From positions 310,001 through 374,000 of the forward strand of contig NZ_JBISCD010000040.1 of assembly GCF_044386045.1 (NCBI RefSeq): a stretch of 64,000 nt of DNA. Direction: 5' to 3'. The notes below the pieces were generated by a model, which worked only from the letters and a program-made list of their open reading frames with translations, made no database searches and was not told the origin of the DNA. Shown here in pieces: positions 1-7,913 of the stretch. The position numbers were made by a program, and so were the translations under genes. The DNA is from Thalassobellus sediminis. Its GTDB lineage: Bacteria; Bacteroidota; Bacteroidia; Flavobacteriales; Flavobacteriaceae. Numbering within the stretch: position 1 is the stretch's first letter; each line of letters opens with the position of its first letter.

Positions 1-679
1 TCCAACCAATTTGATCACCTTGATTATAGATTTGTTGAAAGGTTGTAAATGGAATATGCATATCGGATGTAGGGCCCATATTAGGATTGCCATTTTCAAA
101 CATGCCAACAACTTTGAAGTTGATTTTATTGATTTGAATGTACTCACCTATAGGCATTTTATCTTTTTCAAAAAGTTGTTTATAAGCCTCTTCAGATATA
201 ACTGCTACTTTTTTAGTATTATCAATGTCATTTTGATTTATAAAACGCCCATAAATTAATCGTTTCTTTTGAACCTTATCTAGTAAAGGATAGTCGCCAT
301 TTACAGAAAAACTACTAGATGAAAAATTTCTTATTACTGTAGCCTGGTTTTGATTTCTTGGAACAAGAAATTCGATGCCTTCAACATTTTCTTCAACTTT
401 TTTAGCATCGGTTAAAGATAACCTTACTCGTTTTCCTTCTTGAAACCCTTTAAAAGGCTTACCTGTACTTTGCCCCCAAATAAACACGCTATTGGTAGCG
501 AAATCGCCAAATAAACGATTAAATGAATTTTCTAAACCTCTTGCTGAACCTAAAAGCCCTATTAATAACAAAATACCCCACCAAACGCCTACCATAGTTA
601 AGATAGACCTTAGTTTGTTTTTACTAAAGCTATCGAAAACTTCTTGCCATGTATCTCTATCGAATAAAAATTTAAACAT
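1..679 (-). CDS. MacB/FtsX-type ABC transporter permease (partial, C-terminus off the window)
   Basis: The minus strand from an ATG at 679 gives 226 codons that stay open to the left edge. The protein starts MFKFLFDRDTWQEVFDS, has one membrane helix at about residues 24-42 (ILTMVGVWWGILLLIG), then a hydrophilic domain like the periplasmic MacB_PCD domain, with substitutions of the 'GRFINQNDIDNTKKVAVIS' type. The same phrase pattern occurs in the next permease upstream (682-1911), so the two are paralogues. They are 2 bp apart and presumably co-transcribed with the ATPase at 1904-2605. The C-terminal FtsX domain with three helices is not visible. The substrate is unknown; relatives export peptides, macrolides or lipoproteins. 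The permease family call is firm, the substrate open. Confidence 0.88.
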   Translation of the reverse strand, partial: MFKFLFDRDTWQEVFDSFSKNKLRSILTMVGVWWGILLLIGLLGSARGLENSFNRLFGDFATNSVFIWGQSTGKPFKGFQEGKRVRLSLTDAKKVEENVEGIEFLVPRNQNQATVIRNFSSSSFSVNGDYPLLDKVQKKRLIYGRFINQNDIDNTKKVAVISEEAYKQLFEKDKMPIGEYIQINKINFKVVGMFENGNPNMGPTSDMHIPFTTFQQIYNQGDQIGW

Positions 680-681
680 AA

Positions 682-1911
682 TTAATCGTTTCTTAGTGCT
701 ACAATTGGTTTAATTCTTGATGCCTTTTTTGCTGGTAAATAGCCTGCAATAGTTCCTGCTCCTATTAAAGTAAGGGTTGCTCCTATTACCAAACTATTAC
801 TTACTCCTGGGTCTTTTATAAAATATGTTTCTAAACTAGGGCCTACAAGTTCTAAAACACCTACTCCTATCAATAAGCCAACATAACCAGCAATAGCCGT
901 AATAAATATAGATTCTAATAAAACAATAAAAACAATCGATCTAGGAGAAGCTCCTAATGCTTTACGAATACCTATTTCTTTAGTACGCTCCTTTACTATA
1001 AAAATCATAATATTACTAACGCCAACGATGCCTGCTATTAAGGTTCCAAAACCTATTACAAGAATAATAACAGTTAACCCAAAAGTCATTTGACCAATAG
1101 CTTTAGTTCCTTCTGCCATATTACGAACTCTAATAGCTCTCTGATCTGTTCTTGCTACAGAAAAACGATCTTTTAGCTTTTTTGTAATCAAGTTGCTAAA
1201 CGATAAAGCCTCATCATAATTCATTTCTGGATTATAGGTAAGATTTATTTGGTCTATATAATCGTTACTACCATAAACTTGCTGAGCCGTACTTATTGGC
1301 ATATAAATTCTTCTTTCTTCATTATCGCCACCATCATCAGCAAAAACACCTATCACTTTATAAAGTACGCCACTAAGATTTACATACTTGCCTAATGCCG
1401 TCGTTTTTAAAAACAAATCTTCTTCCACCAATCGACCAATAACAACAACCTTTGTTTTATTTTTAATATCATTTTGATTAATATAACGACCTTCATAAGT
1501 TTTAGTTTTCTCTAAAAATTGATGATCTGGATGAACAGCTCTTAAATCATATGTATTCTGTTCGTTTCTATAAGAAGCGGTAACGTTTTTATAAATTCTA
1601 CCTGTAATAAACTCTACTTTATTACCAAATTCATCTTTTATATAATTAAAGTCATCGTTTTTAAATTGTATGCGTCTATTTGCCTGAAGTCCTTTTGAAG
1701 CTTTAGATGTCCTACCAGATCTAATAGTTATAGAATTTGTAGCATCATCTACAAAAGCTTCTTTAAATGTGTTTTTTAAACCGTTGGCAATACCAAAAAG
1801 AATGGTAAATAACAAAATAGCAAACGCTACAGTAAACCCAGACAATAAACTTCTAGTTCTATTTTTGTTAATACTTTGAAATATTTCCCTCCAAAGGTCT
1901 ATATCAAACAT
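682..1911 (-). CDS. MacB/FtsX-type ABC transporter permease
   Basis: A 409-residue inner-membrane permease with the MacB layout: a first helix near residues 20-45, a large extracytoplasmic domain to about residue 275, then a C-terminal FtsX block with three helices (about 285-310, 330-355 and 370-395). The motif EIGIRKALGAS before the second FtsX helix is characteristic of this family. Its start overlaps the end of the ATPase gene by 8 bp, and a second permease follows after 2 bp, so the three form one operon. Having two separate permeases with one ATPase suggests a heterodimeric transporter. In flavobacteria such sets are often followed by an HlyD-type adaptor; that would lie left of the window and cannot be seen. 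Confidence 0.92.
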   Translation of the reverse strand: MFDIDLWREIFQSINKNRTRSLLSGFTVAFAILLFTILFGIANGLKNTFKEAFVDDATNSITIRSGRTSKASKGLQANRRIQFKNDDFNYIKDEFGNKVEFITGRIYKNVTASYRNEQNTYDLRAVHPDHQFLEKTKTYEGRYINQNDIKNKTKVVVIGRLVEEDLFLKTTALGKYVNLSGVLYKVIGVFADDGGDNEERRIYMPISTAQQVYGSNDYIDQINLTYNPEMNYDEALSFSNLITKKLKDRFSVARTDQRAIRVRNMAEGTKAIGQMTFGLTVIILVIGFGTLIAGIVGVSNIMIFIVKERTKEIGIRKALGASPRSIVFIVLLESIFITAIAGYVGLLIGVGVLELVGPSLETYFIKDPGVSNSLVIGATLTLIGAGTIAGYLPAKKASRIKPIVALRND

Positions 1912-2605
1912 ACTGCTCTGCTCTAACTTGATCTACTTTTTTATCTTCCATTATAACACCATCACGAAGACGAACAATACGTTTACACATATTTGCGATA
2001 TCTTCTTCGTGTGTTACCATTAAAATGGTTTTCCCTTCATCATTTAACTGCTGAATAAATGCCATAATTTCATGTGAAGTTTTGGTATCTAATGCTCCTG
2101 TTGGCTCATCTGCCAATAATAATTTTGGATTTGCTGCCAATGCTCTTGCTATAGCCACACGTTGGTTTTGGCCTCCAGATAGTTCTTTAGGTAAATGTTC
2201 TGCCCAATCTGCTAATCCTACTTTTTCTAAATGAAATAATGCGAGTTCTTGACGTTCTTTACGTTTCATGCCTTGATAATATAGTGGTAAAGCCACATTT
2301 TCTAAAGCATTTTTATAATTAATTAGGTTGAAAGATTGAAAAATAAATCCTAAAAACTTATTTCTATAAACGGCTGCTTTCTTTTCTGTAAGGTCTTTAA
2401 TTGGTAAACCATCGAGGATATATTCACCTTCATCTGCTTCATCTAGCATGCCAATGATATTAAGTAATGTAGATTTTCCAGAGCCTGAAGAGCCCATGAT
2501 TGCTACCATTTCGCCTTCTTCTACAGAAAGATCAATTCCTTTTAAAACATGTAAACTAGAATCACCTATTGGATAGGATTTGTGAAGTTGTTTGATTTCT
2601 AACAT
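1904..2605 (-). CDS. ABC transporter ATP-binding protein, MacB/LolD type
   Basis: A 233-residue nucleotide-binding subunit. It has Walker A GSSGSGKST at residues 38-46, a Q-loop glutamine near 90, the signature LSGGQ at 142-146, Walker B LLLADEP at 162-168 followed by the TGALD D-loop, and a switch histidine in MVTHEED. Sequence style and length match the LolD/MacB/FtsE class, which drives mechanotransmission rather than classical import. It is the first gene of the operon with the two permeases downstream. No consensus promoter was found in the 214 bp in front of it. That stretch (2606-2819) is AT-rich and shows nothing beyond a short TGAT tandem next to the start. Confidence 0.95.
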   Translation of the reverse strand: MLEIKQLHKSYPIGDSSLHVLKGIDLSVEEGEMVAIMGSSGSGKSTLLNIIGMLDEADEGEYILDGLPIKDLTEKKAAVYRNKFLGFIFQSFNLINYKNALENVALPLYYQGMKRKERQELALFHLEKVGLADWAEHLPKELSGGQNQRVAIARALAANPKLLLADEPTGALDTKTSHEIMAFIQQLNDEGKTILMVTHEEDIANMCKRIVRLRDGVIMEDKKVDQVRAEQYV

Positions 2606-2819
2606 TTCTTGATTGATTGATTAAGTTATACCACTTAAAGATTAGACTATTAAAACAAAGAAATGTTACAAAAAGTATTCCAGAAAATTTTTAGTACTTT
2701 TTTAACGTATTATAAATAAAGGAACTAAGACCTAATTCTCTTTATAAAATAATAAGACATATCTCGCATTGAAATTAATCTCTAAAATATTTTTATCTAA
2801 AGCTATTCTTCATTAAATA

Positions 2820-3533
2820 CTAATTACCCATCGCTTGATATCTACTTGAAGCATCACATTCTATAATTAACTTTTCAATTTTACCAATATGTAAATCAGC
2901 TTTATTTACAAGCTTCGCATTTAGTGTTTTAAATAAATTACTTCTATACAAATACACTTTAGAATTATTCATATTTAATTTAGTTAAACTAACATTAGAT
3001 TTACTAACATTTAAAGATAAGTTAGACTTATTTTTTACATCTACATCAATATAATCTATTAATTTATTTTCAAGCTTCCCATTAAGTTTACTATTATTAA
3101 GTGTTATAAATAAACTATCACTTTTCAAATTATTTAAATAAATACTAGACTCTTTTTTCCCAACAATACTCTTTACTGACTTACATTTTATAATTGTAGG
3201 AGCAACATAATTCCCTTTTGAAACATATAAGGTGTCATTTAATATTTTATACTCTGGAAGATTAAATACAGTATCTTTTTTAAATAAGACTGCAGACATT
3301 GAATTTACAGAATCACTTTCAATCTGAAGATTAGCATCAAGCTCTGCAACAATTACTGAAAAAGATTTTAGACTTTTAGGTGGAATCGATTTTCTATTAA
3401 GACTAGAATTATACCCTTTAGGGTTCCCCTCTTGTTTAAGTGTATAAGCATCTTTTGAATCTATATACAATACGAGTATGGCTGTTATTATGAATCCGAA
3501 AAAGGACAGTAATATATATTGCGATGTTTTCAT
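2820..3533 (-). CDS. membrane-anchored GIN/DUF2807-like protein
   Basis: I do not recognise a named family with certainty. The 237-residue protein has one N-terminal hydrophobic segment (about residues 7-24) and then an extracytoplasmic region of short alternating strands rich in Ser, Asn, Lys and Leu (for example LNMNNSKVYLYRSNL). This resembles the right-handed beta-solenoid of DUF2807/GIN domains, which in Bacteroidota often follow small GntR regulators and ABC genes. It is the last gene of the operon and starts 1 bp after the GntR gene ends, so expression is very likely coupled. The role is unknown; a sensor or adhesin-like part of an envelope stress module is an inference only. Confidence 0.6.
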   Translation of the reverse strand: MKTSQYILLSFFGFIITAILVLYIDSKDAYTLKQEGNPKGYNSSLNRKSIPPKSLKSFSVIVAELDANLQIESDSVNSMSAVLFKKDTVFNLPEYKILNDTLYVSKGNYVAPTIIKCKSVKSIVGKKESSIYLNNLKSDSLFITLNNSKLNGKLENKLIDYIDVDVKNKSNLSLNVSKSNVSLTKLNMNNSKVYLYRSNLFKTLNAKLVNKADLHIGKIEKLIIECDASSRYQAMGN

Positions 3534-3534
3534 G

Positions 3535-3900
3535 TTAGTCGTTGTTTTTTATTTCAGATATAATTTTTTGAAGGTCTTTACTATTTAATTTTAGTAAACG
3601 TATTTTTTCAAGCAGAAAGGGTTCTTCATTTTCAAAAAAAGCTTTTTTTTCTTTTTCCTTAATTAACTGTAATGCATTTTCTGCTACAAAAAAACCAACA
3701 CCTCGTTTATTAGTAAATATGCTTTCGTCATGTAAATAACTAAACGTTCGCATAACGGTATTTCTATTAACTTCAAGTTCTGAGGCTAAATCTCGTACCG
3801 AAGGTACACGGTCATTAGGAAGTAATTTCCCGTCGAGAATCTGATTGCACAAACTATCTGCAATTTGTAAAAAGATGCCTTTATTAGATTTAAATTCCAT
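3535..3900 (-). CDS. GntR-family transcriptional regulator, YtrA subfamily
   Basis: A 121-residue protein, the short length typical of YtrA regulators, which keep the winged helix and have only a small C-terminal dimerisation tail. Residues about 10-75 form the GntR winged HTH, with the family phrase RVPSVRDLASELEVNRNTV and the wing RGVGFFV. It sits between the membrane component and the GIN-like protein of an ABC operon with 1-bp gaps on both sides. YtrA-type proteins usually repress their own ABC operon and respond to envelope or antibiotic stress. The dyads at 5533-5566 in front of the first gene are the obvious candidate operator. Confidence 0.9.
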   Translation of the reverse strand: MEFKSNKGIFLQIADSLCNQILDGKLLPNDRVPSVRDLASELEVNRNTVMRTFSYLHDESIFTNKRGVGFFVAENALQLIKEKEKKAFFENEEPFLLEKIRLLKLNSKDLQKIISEIKNND

Positions 3901-3901
3901 A

Positions 3902-4705
3902 TTACAGCTCTTTTTCTTTTAATTTAAAATAAGCCAATGGCAACAAAAACAAACTAGACACAACACCTATTATATAAATACATAATTGAATATTATATAA
4001 ATTTTTAGATAACTTATAATCTTCTAAAAAAATAGGTCCTCCATATGAATGTAACTTTTCTGGAAAAAAGAACATGGTACAAACCATAAAAAGTAAAAAA
4101 ACAAAAGCCAGTATACCCGTAAAACTTAATATCGTTTTAAATAGCGCATACTTTTTAAAATAAGTAGCTCCAGCAAATAAAAATGCAGCTAATGTAAATA
4201 ACCCTCCTAAAATTGCTATTAAATCAAACGTAGTTTTAATTCCATTCTCAGGCTTAAAAGCTTCAAAAAGCACAAAATCATCTATTTGTGTTTGTACCCG
4301 CCATTCAAATAAGTTGTAAATACTACCTGCTATTTTAAAATCAAGCCAAAACAAGGGTATAAAAAGTATGATAAAACATAATATTCTAATAACAAACTGT
4401 ATTAAAAACTTTTCAAACACAGATGCTGGAAGCATTAAATAACTAATAGCACTTTTTTTATTTCTCAATAATGGGAAACTTGTGCCTACTACAATAATGA
4501 GACCTATAAAAAAAGTAAAATAAAATAGAGGTAAATAGTCATTAACTCTAAAGTTTTTATATGAGCTTGAAATAAAAAAAAGATCGATAAATATAAGTCC
4601 TAAAAATAAACCAATACAAAAAGACAAGTATGTTTTAGCATGAAGTTTAAGGTCGTGTCGAAAAGTGTTATTAAAACGTTTTATATTAAAGTGATTTTTA
4701 AACAT
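3902..4705 (-). CDS. ABC transporter membrane protein (ABC-2-like)
   Basis: A 267-residue integral membrane protein with about six hydrophobic segments (near residues 25-45, 60-80, 105-125, 160-180, 190-212 and 240-260), joined by short basic loops. It carries no recognisable signature motif. It is called a transporter permease from its position: 3 bp after an ABC ATPase and 1 bp before a GntR regulator, an arrangement common in flavobacteria. The substrate cannot be deduced. Its N-terminus (NHFNIKRFNNTFRHDLKL) is basic and cytoplasmic, as in related ABC-2 proteins. Confidence 0.72.
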   Translation of the reverse strand: MFKNHFNIKRFNNTFRHDLKLHAKTYLSFCIGLFLGLIFIDLFFISSSYKNFRVNDYLPLFYFTFFIGLIIVVGTSFPLLRNKKSAISYLMLPASVFEKFLIQFVIRILCFIILFIPLFWLDFKIAGSIYNLFEWRVQTQIDDFVLFEAFKPENGIKTTFDLIAILGGLFTLAAFLFAGATYFKKYALFKTILSFTGILAFVFLLFMVCTMFFFPEKLHSYGGPIFLEDYKLSKNLYNIQLCIYIIGVVSSLFLLPLAYFKLKEKEL

Positions 4706-4708
4706 AGC

Positions 4709-5530
4709 TTAAAATATTATTTCAGTTTTGTTAGTAATAGCATTAAATAAAAGTTCCATATCAATATCTGTTTCCTCGTCATTCTCGACAGGCAACATCG
4801 CATTAAAACCTTCTGGACATTTTTCGTGATACAATATATTAGGCATTGATGTTATATTTGCCACTTTTTTAAATTGCACTTTTTCTGTAATTTCTGTAAT
4901 TCCTTTTTCAAAAATAATTTGCCCTTCTTCTAAAATTACAATCTTATCAATTATTGTTTCTATATCCTTTACTTGATGTGTAGAGATAATAACCAATTGA
5001 TTATCTTCGATAGAACTAACCAATATTTTTCTAAAAACACTTTTAGAAGGAATGTCTAAACCATTAGTAGGCTCATCTAAAAGCAATATTTTACAATTAG
5101 TAGCTAAAGCAAAAGCAATAATAAATTTTTTCTGTTGCCCATGCGATAATTTATTTAGCTTATCCTTTTCATTTAGCTCAAATTCCAATAGAATACCAGC
5201 CATCTTTTCAAAATCAAAATTCTCATATAAAGATGCATACGCTTTCAAATAACTATTAATAGATATTGGCGGCAAAAACAACTCATCTGTCACTAAAAAA
5301 ATGTCTGATAAAAAATTAGGGTTTCGTTTAAAAGGCACATAACCATTTACTTCTAAACTTCCTTTTTTTGGAGCTATTAAGCCTGCAATTAAATTTAATA
5401 ATGTTGACTTACCTGCACCATTTTTACCAAGTAACCCAACTATATTGCCTTCCTTTTGCTCAAAGGCTAAATCTTTAAACAAGTCTTTTTTCTTGTTATA
5501 ATAAAAGGATATGTTTTTTGATTGAATCAT
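4709..5530 (-). CDS. ABC transporter ATP-binding protein
   Basis: A 273-residue nucleotide-binding protein with Walker A GKNGAGKST at residues 35-43, signature LSHGQ at 128-132, Walker B ILLLDEP at about 148-154 with the TNGLD D-loop, and the switch histidine in ISTHQV. The signature has His in place of the first Gly (LSHGQ rather than LSGGQ), which is common in ABC-2 exporter ATPases. The last 60 residues form an acidic extension (ENDEETDIDMELLFNAI). It is the first gene of the four-gene operon ATPase-permease-GntR-GIN-like, transcribed from the promoter at 5566-5595. Confidence 0.93.
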   Translation of the reverse strand: MIQSKNISFYYNKKKDLFKDLAFEQKEGNIVGLLGKNGAGKSTLLNLIAGLIAPKKGSLEVNGYVPFKRNPNFLSDIFLVTDELFLPPISINSYLKAYASLYENFDFEKMAGILLEFELNEKDKLNKLSHGQQKKFIIAFALATNCKILLLDEPTNGLDIPSKSVFRKILVSSIEDNQLVIISTHQVKDIETIIDKIVILEEGQIIFEKGITEITEKVQFKKVANITSMPNILYHEKCPEGFNAMLPVENDEETDIDMELLFNAITNKTEIIF

Positions 5531-5532
5531 AA

Positions 5533-5546
5533 ACTAATGTATTAGT
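5533..5546. promoter_or_regulatory. short inverted repeat next to the start of the ABC/GntR operon
   Basis: ACTAAT-GT-ATTAGT is a perfect 6-bp-arm dyad ending 2 bp before the ATG of the ATPase gene at 5530. It may be part of the GntR operator or an RNA element covering the start codon. The seen fact is the symmetry; the role is inferred. Confidence 0.4.
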
Positions 5547-5566
5547 GTCCTATTTAAGTATGACAC
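5545..5566. promoter_or_regulatory. candidate operator for the YtrA-type GntR regulator
   Basis: This 22-bp imperfect palindrome has arms GTGTC and GACAC separated by 12 bp, with further symmetric TA and TT/AA pairs inside. It lies between the -7 box (5566-5573) and the start codon at 5530, so it would cover the transcription start. GTGT...ACAC palindromes at this spacing are typical of YtrA-type GntR sites. Binding by the regulator at 3535-3900 is inferred. Confidence 0.5.
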
Positions 5567-5595
5567 AAATATATAATTTAATTTCAACTAACCAA
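5566..5595 (-). promoter_or_regulatory. Bacteroidota-type promoter of the ABC/GntR operon
   Basis: On the minus strand TTG (5595-5593), a 19-bp spacer and TATATTTG (5573-5566) match the sigma-ABfr consensus TTG-N17-23-TAnnTTTG. Transcription would start near 5559, about 30 nt before the ATG at 5530. Confidence 0.65.
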
Positions 5596-5628
5596 ATACA
5601 AAATTGATTATTCTTACTTTCTTAAAAA

Positions 5629-5847
5629 TTAACTCTTTGATTTATTGTACTTCCTATAAATAAAGTAACCTATTCCTCCAACAAGAATATAAGGAATAGC
5701 CATTAAGTAAACAATCCCATCGTTAATACCCTCAGCTGCTGTTTGCCCTTCTTCACTTTCTAAAACAGCACGACACATGGCGCATTGTGCATTAGTCTCT
5801 ATAAAAAAGAGAAAAGAAAAAAGAAAAAAGAAAATTTTATGTTTCAT
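5629..5847 (-). CDS. small secreted/membrane CxxC protein of the oxidase assembly cluster
   Basis: A 72-residue protein with a signal peptide (about residues 1-20, ending in NAQ), a CAMC motif at residues 22-25 immediately after the predicted cleavage site, a short acidic linker, one membrane helix (about 47-65) and a basic tail (YRKYNKSKS). I do not know a named family. It starts 1 bp after the DUF420 gene ends, in a run with SCO1 and cytochrome oxidase genes. A periplasmic CxxC pair in this context suggests metal or thiol chemistry for copper delivery, but that is inference from position. Confidence 0.7.
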   Translation of the reverse strand: MKHKIFFFLFSFLFFIETNAQCAMCRAVLESEEGQTAAEGINDGIVYLMAIPYILVGGIGYFIYRKYNKSKS

Positions 5848-5848
5848 T

Positions 5849-6376
5849 TTAAATATAATATGGTGAAATCATTATATAAACAATTACACCTGTAATAGCT
5901 ACATATAACCATAAAGGAAATGTGATTTTTGCTATCTTTTTATGTTTTTCAATATTATTAGTAATAGCTCTTACATAAGTTATGAGTACAAAAGGAATAA
6001 CTGTAATTGATAAAACAATATGACTTATTAGTATAAAATAATACAAAATTTTAAAATCACCTGCATAACTTGTAGAATTGCTAGTCATATGATACAAAAC
6101 GTACATTACTAAAAACAAAACCGATAGTATAATAGCCAATTTCATGAGTTTTTCATGCAACTTTCTATTTCCTTTTTTAATTTGAAATACAGCTAAAACT
6201 AAAACTAATGAAGTAATACCATTAATAGTTGCATAAATTGGTGGTAAAAACACAGGCAGCTCTAAATCTATTTTTACACCAAAAAGAATAGCAACAGCAG
6301 CGGGAATGACTATTGATAAAATAATAATTAATTTATTGTATTTTTTGTCGTCTAGAATTTCTTTTGAATTACTCAT
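5849..6376 (-). CDS. DUF420 family membrane protein (CtaM/YozB-like)
   Basis: A 175-residue protein with five hydrophobic segments and conserved histidines in helix ends (RKLHEKLMKLA, YVLYHMTS, LISHIVLS, EKHKKIAK). This is the layout of DUF420. Family members such as CtaM in Gram-positive bacteria are needed for assembly or activity of heme-copper oxidases. It overlaps the SCO1 gene by 8 bp, which supports a role in oxidase maturation here. It does not have the CtaG sequence. The exact biochemical step is not known for the family, as far as I recall. Confidence 0.82.
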   Translation of the reverse strand: MSNSKEILDDKKYNKLIIILSIVIPAAVAILFGVKIDLELPVFLPPIYATINGITSLVLVLAVFQIKKGNRKLHEKLMKLAIILSVLFLVMYVLYHMTSNSTSYAGDFKILYYFILISHIVLSITVIPFVLITYVRAITNNIEKHKKIAKITFPLWLYVAITGVIVYIMISPYYI

Positions 6377-7115
6377 TTAGCAACTTTTTTATATCTTCTT
6401 TTAATGCACTAATTTGTTCTGTTTCTCCATCATCATCAACCTTTTCATCTTCTGAAGCAATACCTCTGTAATAAATAATTGGGTTTCCAAAATCATCTTT
6501 TCTAGAACGGATAAAACCATTTTTATCTATAAGAGCAAAGTTTCCTGAATGCTCAAAACCACCAGCAGATTCGTCACCTTCGCCAACATAAATATTAAAA
6601 CCTGTGTTAGCTAAATTGTAAATAGCATCCTTATCGCCACTCATTAAATTCCAATTCGGGTTTGTTACGCCATAATTATCGGCGTAAGCTTTAAGAATTT
6701 CCGGAGTATCGTAATCTGGATTTATAGTAAAAGATGCCACACCAAAATCATCAAAATCTTTAAATGTGTTTTGAACTTGAATAAGGTTTGCATTCATTCT
6801 AGGGCAAATAGTTGGGCAGGTTGTAAAAAAGAACTCAACAACATAAACTTTACCTTCGTAATCTTTATTGGTTATTATTTTACCATCTTGATTCGTGAAT
6901 GAAAAAGCAGGCACTTTTTTAGGTTCACCATTAATTTTAATAAAAGATAAATCTGAAAGTGTTGCTTTTTTATCATCTGCAAAATCACTTCTACTTTCAT
7001 TTCTAATAACATCTCCATTAGAAATTCTATCAACTATTTTTGGAACAAAAATAATTCCAAAAACCAAGATAATAAATGCAATACCTATATACGAATAATT
7101 AGTTTTTTTGTTCAT
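6369..7115 (-). CDS. SCO1/SenC family copper chaperone
   Basis: A 248-residue membrane-anchored thioredoxin-fold protein. After an N-terminal helix (about residues 10-28) come the family motif CPTIC, with C100 and C104 as the copper-binding cysteines, and the third ligand, His189, in GGFEHSG. FALIDKNGFIRSR is the usual strand after it. SCO proteins deliver copper to, or reduce, the CuA site of CoxB on the periplasmic side. The neighbours are DUF420, the CAMC mini-protein and oxidase subunits III and IV, which fits. The CuA subunit itself is encoded far away, at 45640-46707. Confidence 0.95.
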   Translation of the reverse strand: MNKKTNYSYIGIAFIILVFGIIFVPKIVDRISNGDVIRNESRSDFADDKKATLSDLSFIKINGEPKKVPAFSFTNQDGKIITNKDYEGKVYVVEFFFTTCPTICPRMNANLIQVQNTFKDFDDFGVASFTINPDYDTPEILKAYADNYGVTNPNWNLMSGDKDAIYNLANTGFNIYVGEGDESAGGFEHSGNFALIDKNGFIRSRKDDFGNPIIYYRGIASEDEKVDDDGETEQISALKEDIKKLLNE

Positions 7116-7134
7116 TTTAAAAGTCTATTCTATA

Positions 7135-7848
7135 TTAATTATCAACATTACCATTTAAATCGCTAGCACGCCTGGTATCAGAATTAAAATCGCCTTTACG
7201 CTTTTGTCTGTATTCAGTAAAAAGTACACGCAAATCTTCAGCACTCATTTTATTTTTCAATTCTGCAACTTCTATACAACTATAAAAATTTAATCCGTAT
7301 ATGGGTTTATTATTTGCTTTCTCATCATCTGATCTATCGTCTAACCTTCCTCTTTGATTCAAATCTGTATCAATAATAAAAACTTTATCAGAAGCAAAAT
7401 TTTCGTCTAACAAAAAATCACTTTTCAAACTTTTAAAAATGTTTTGTATATCATATTCTTCCAAAAAAACAAAATGCCAAAATCGTAAATCTTCATAAGA
7501 TGAAATTTCTCGAAACAATTCCTCTGCCTCATTTCGAGCTTCTATTGGAACTAATACTACTATTTGAAACTTTTTAAACCCTTTAAATTTATCGTAGACA
7601 ATTTCTTTTAAATTTAAACCTTCAATAGATTTACTCATTGGGCTTTTACCAAAAAAAGCCAAAACAGTTAAGTGATCTTTTAACTTAATGTCTAAATTAT
7701 CTTTAAAATAAAAGTCATTTATATTTGTTTCAACAATATCTAATGTCTTATAATTCTCAGTAGAAATTGACATAATAAAAACAAACATTACTGGTAATAA
7801 AAATAAAATACCTAATATTAGTTTTTTTTTTATTTGCTTGTATTTCAT
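7135..7848 (-). CDS. SCO-like thioredoxin-fold protein lacking copper ligands (hypothetical)
   Basis: I do not recognise a named family. The 237-residue protein has one N-terminal helix (about 10-27). It can be laid by eye on the adjacent SCO1: AFFGKSPMSKS at residues 64-74 occupies the place of the SCO1 FFFTTCPTIC strand-loop, the next stretch is an amphipathic helix and beta strand (IVVLVPIE), and FIIDTDLNQRGRLDD matches the SCO1 segment FALIDKNGFIRSRKDD. Both copper cysteines are replaced (Ser/Lys region), and I see no equivalent of His189; the only cysteine is in NFYSCIEV. It lies between a terminator (7861-7885) and the SCO1 gene, 19 bp upstream of it. A non-catalytic partner in oxidase assembly is a plausible inference. 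Confidence 0.6.
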   Translation of the reverse strand: MKYKQIKKKLILGILFLLPVMFVFIMSISTENYKTLDIVETNINDFYFKDNLDIKLKDHLTVLAFFGKSPMSKSIEGLNLKEIVYDKFKGFKKFQIVVLVPIEARNEAEELFREISSYEDLRFWHFVFLEEYDIQNIFKSLKSDFLLDENFASDKVFIIDTDLNQRGRLDDRSDDEKANNKPIYGLNFYSCIEVAELKNKMSAEDLRVLFTEYRQKRKGDFNSDTRRASDLNGNVDN

Positions 7849-7860
7849 AAGTGCAAAAAT

Positions 7861-7885
7861 AAAAAAAGACGGTTTAAAAACCGCC
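7861..7885 (-). terminator. rho-independent terminator after the coxIV gene
   Basis: On the minus strand GGCGGTTT-TT-AAACCGTC (one G-U pair) is followed by a run of seven T. It lies 28 bp after the coxIV stop, so the ctaB-coxIII-coxIII-coxIV unit ends here and the SCO-like/SCO1/DUF420 group may have its own start. Confidence 0.8.
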
Positions 7886-7913
7886 TTTATATATCTATTT
7901 AACTATTATTTAG

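Noticed and set aside
7854..7861. TATTTTTG box as promoter of the SCO-like gene
   Set aside because: It lies in the T run of the preceding terminator, no TTG is at the proper distance, and it would imply a leaderless transcript; the match may be chance.
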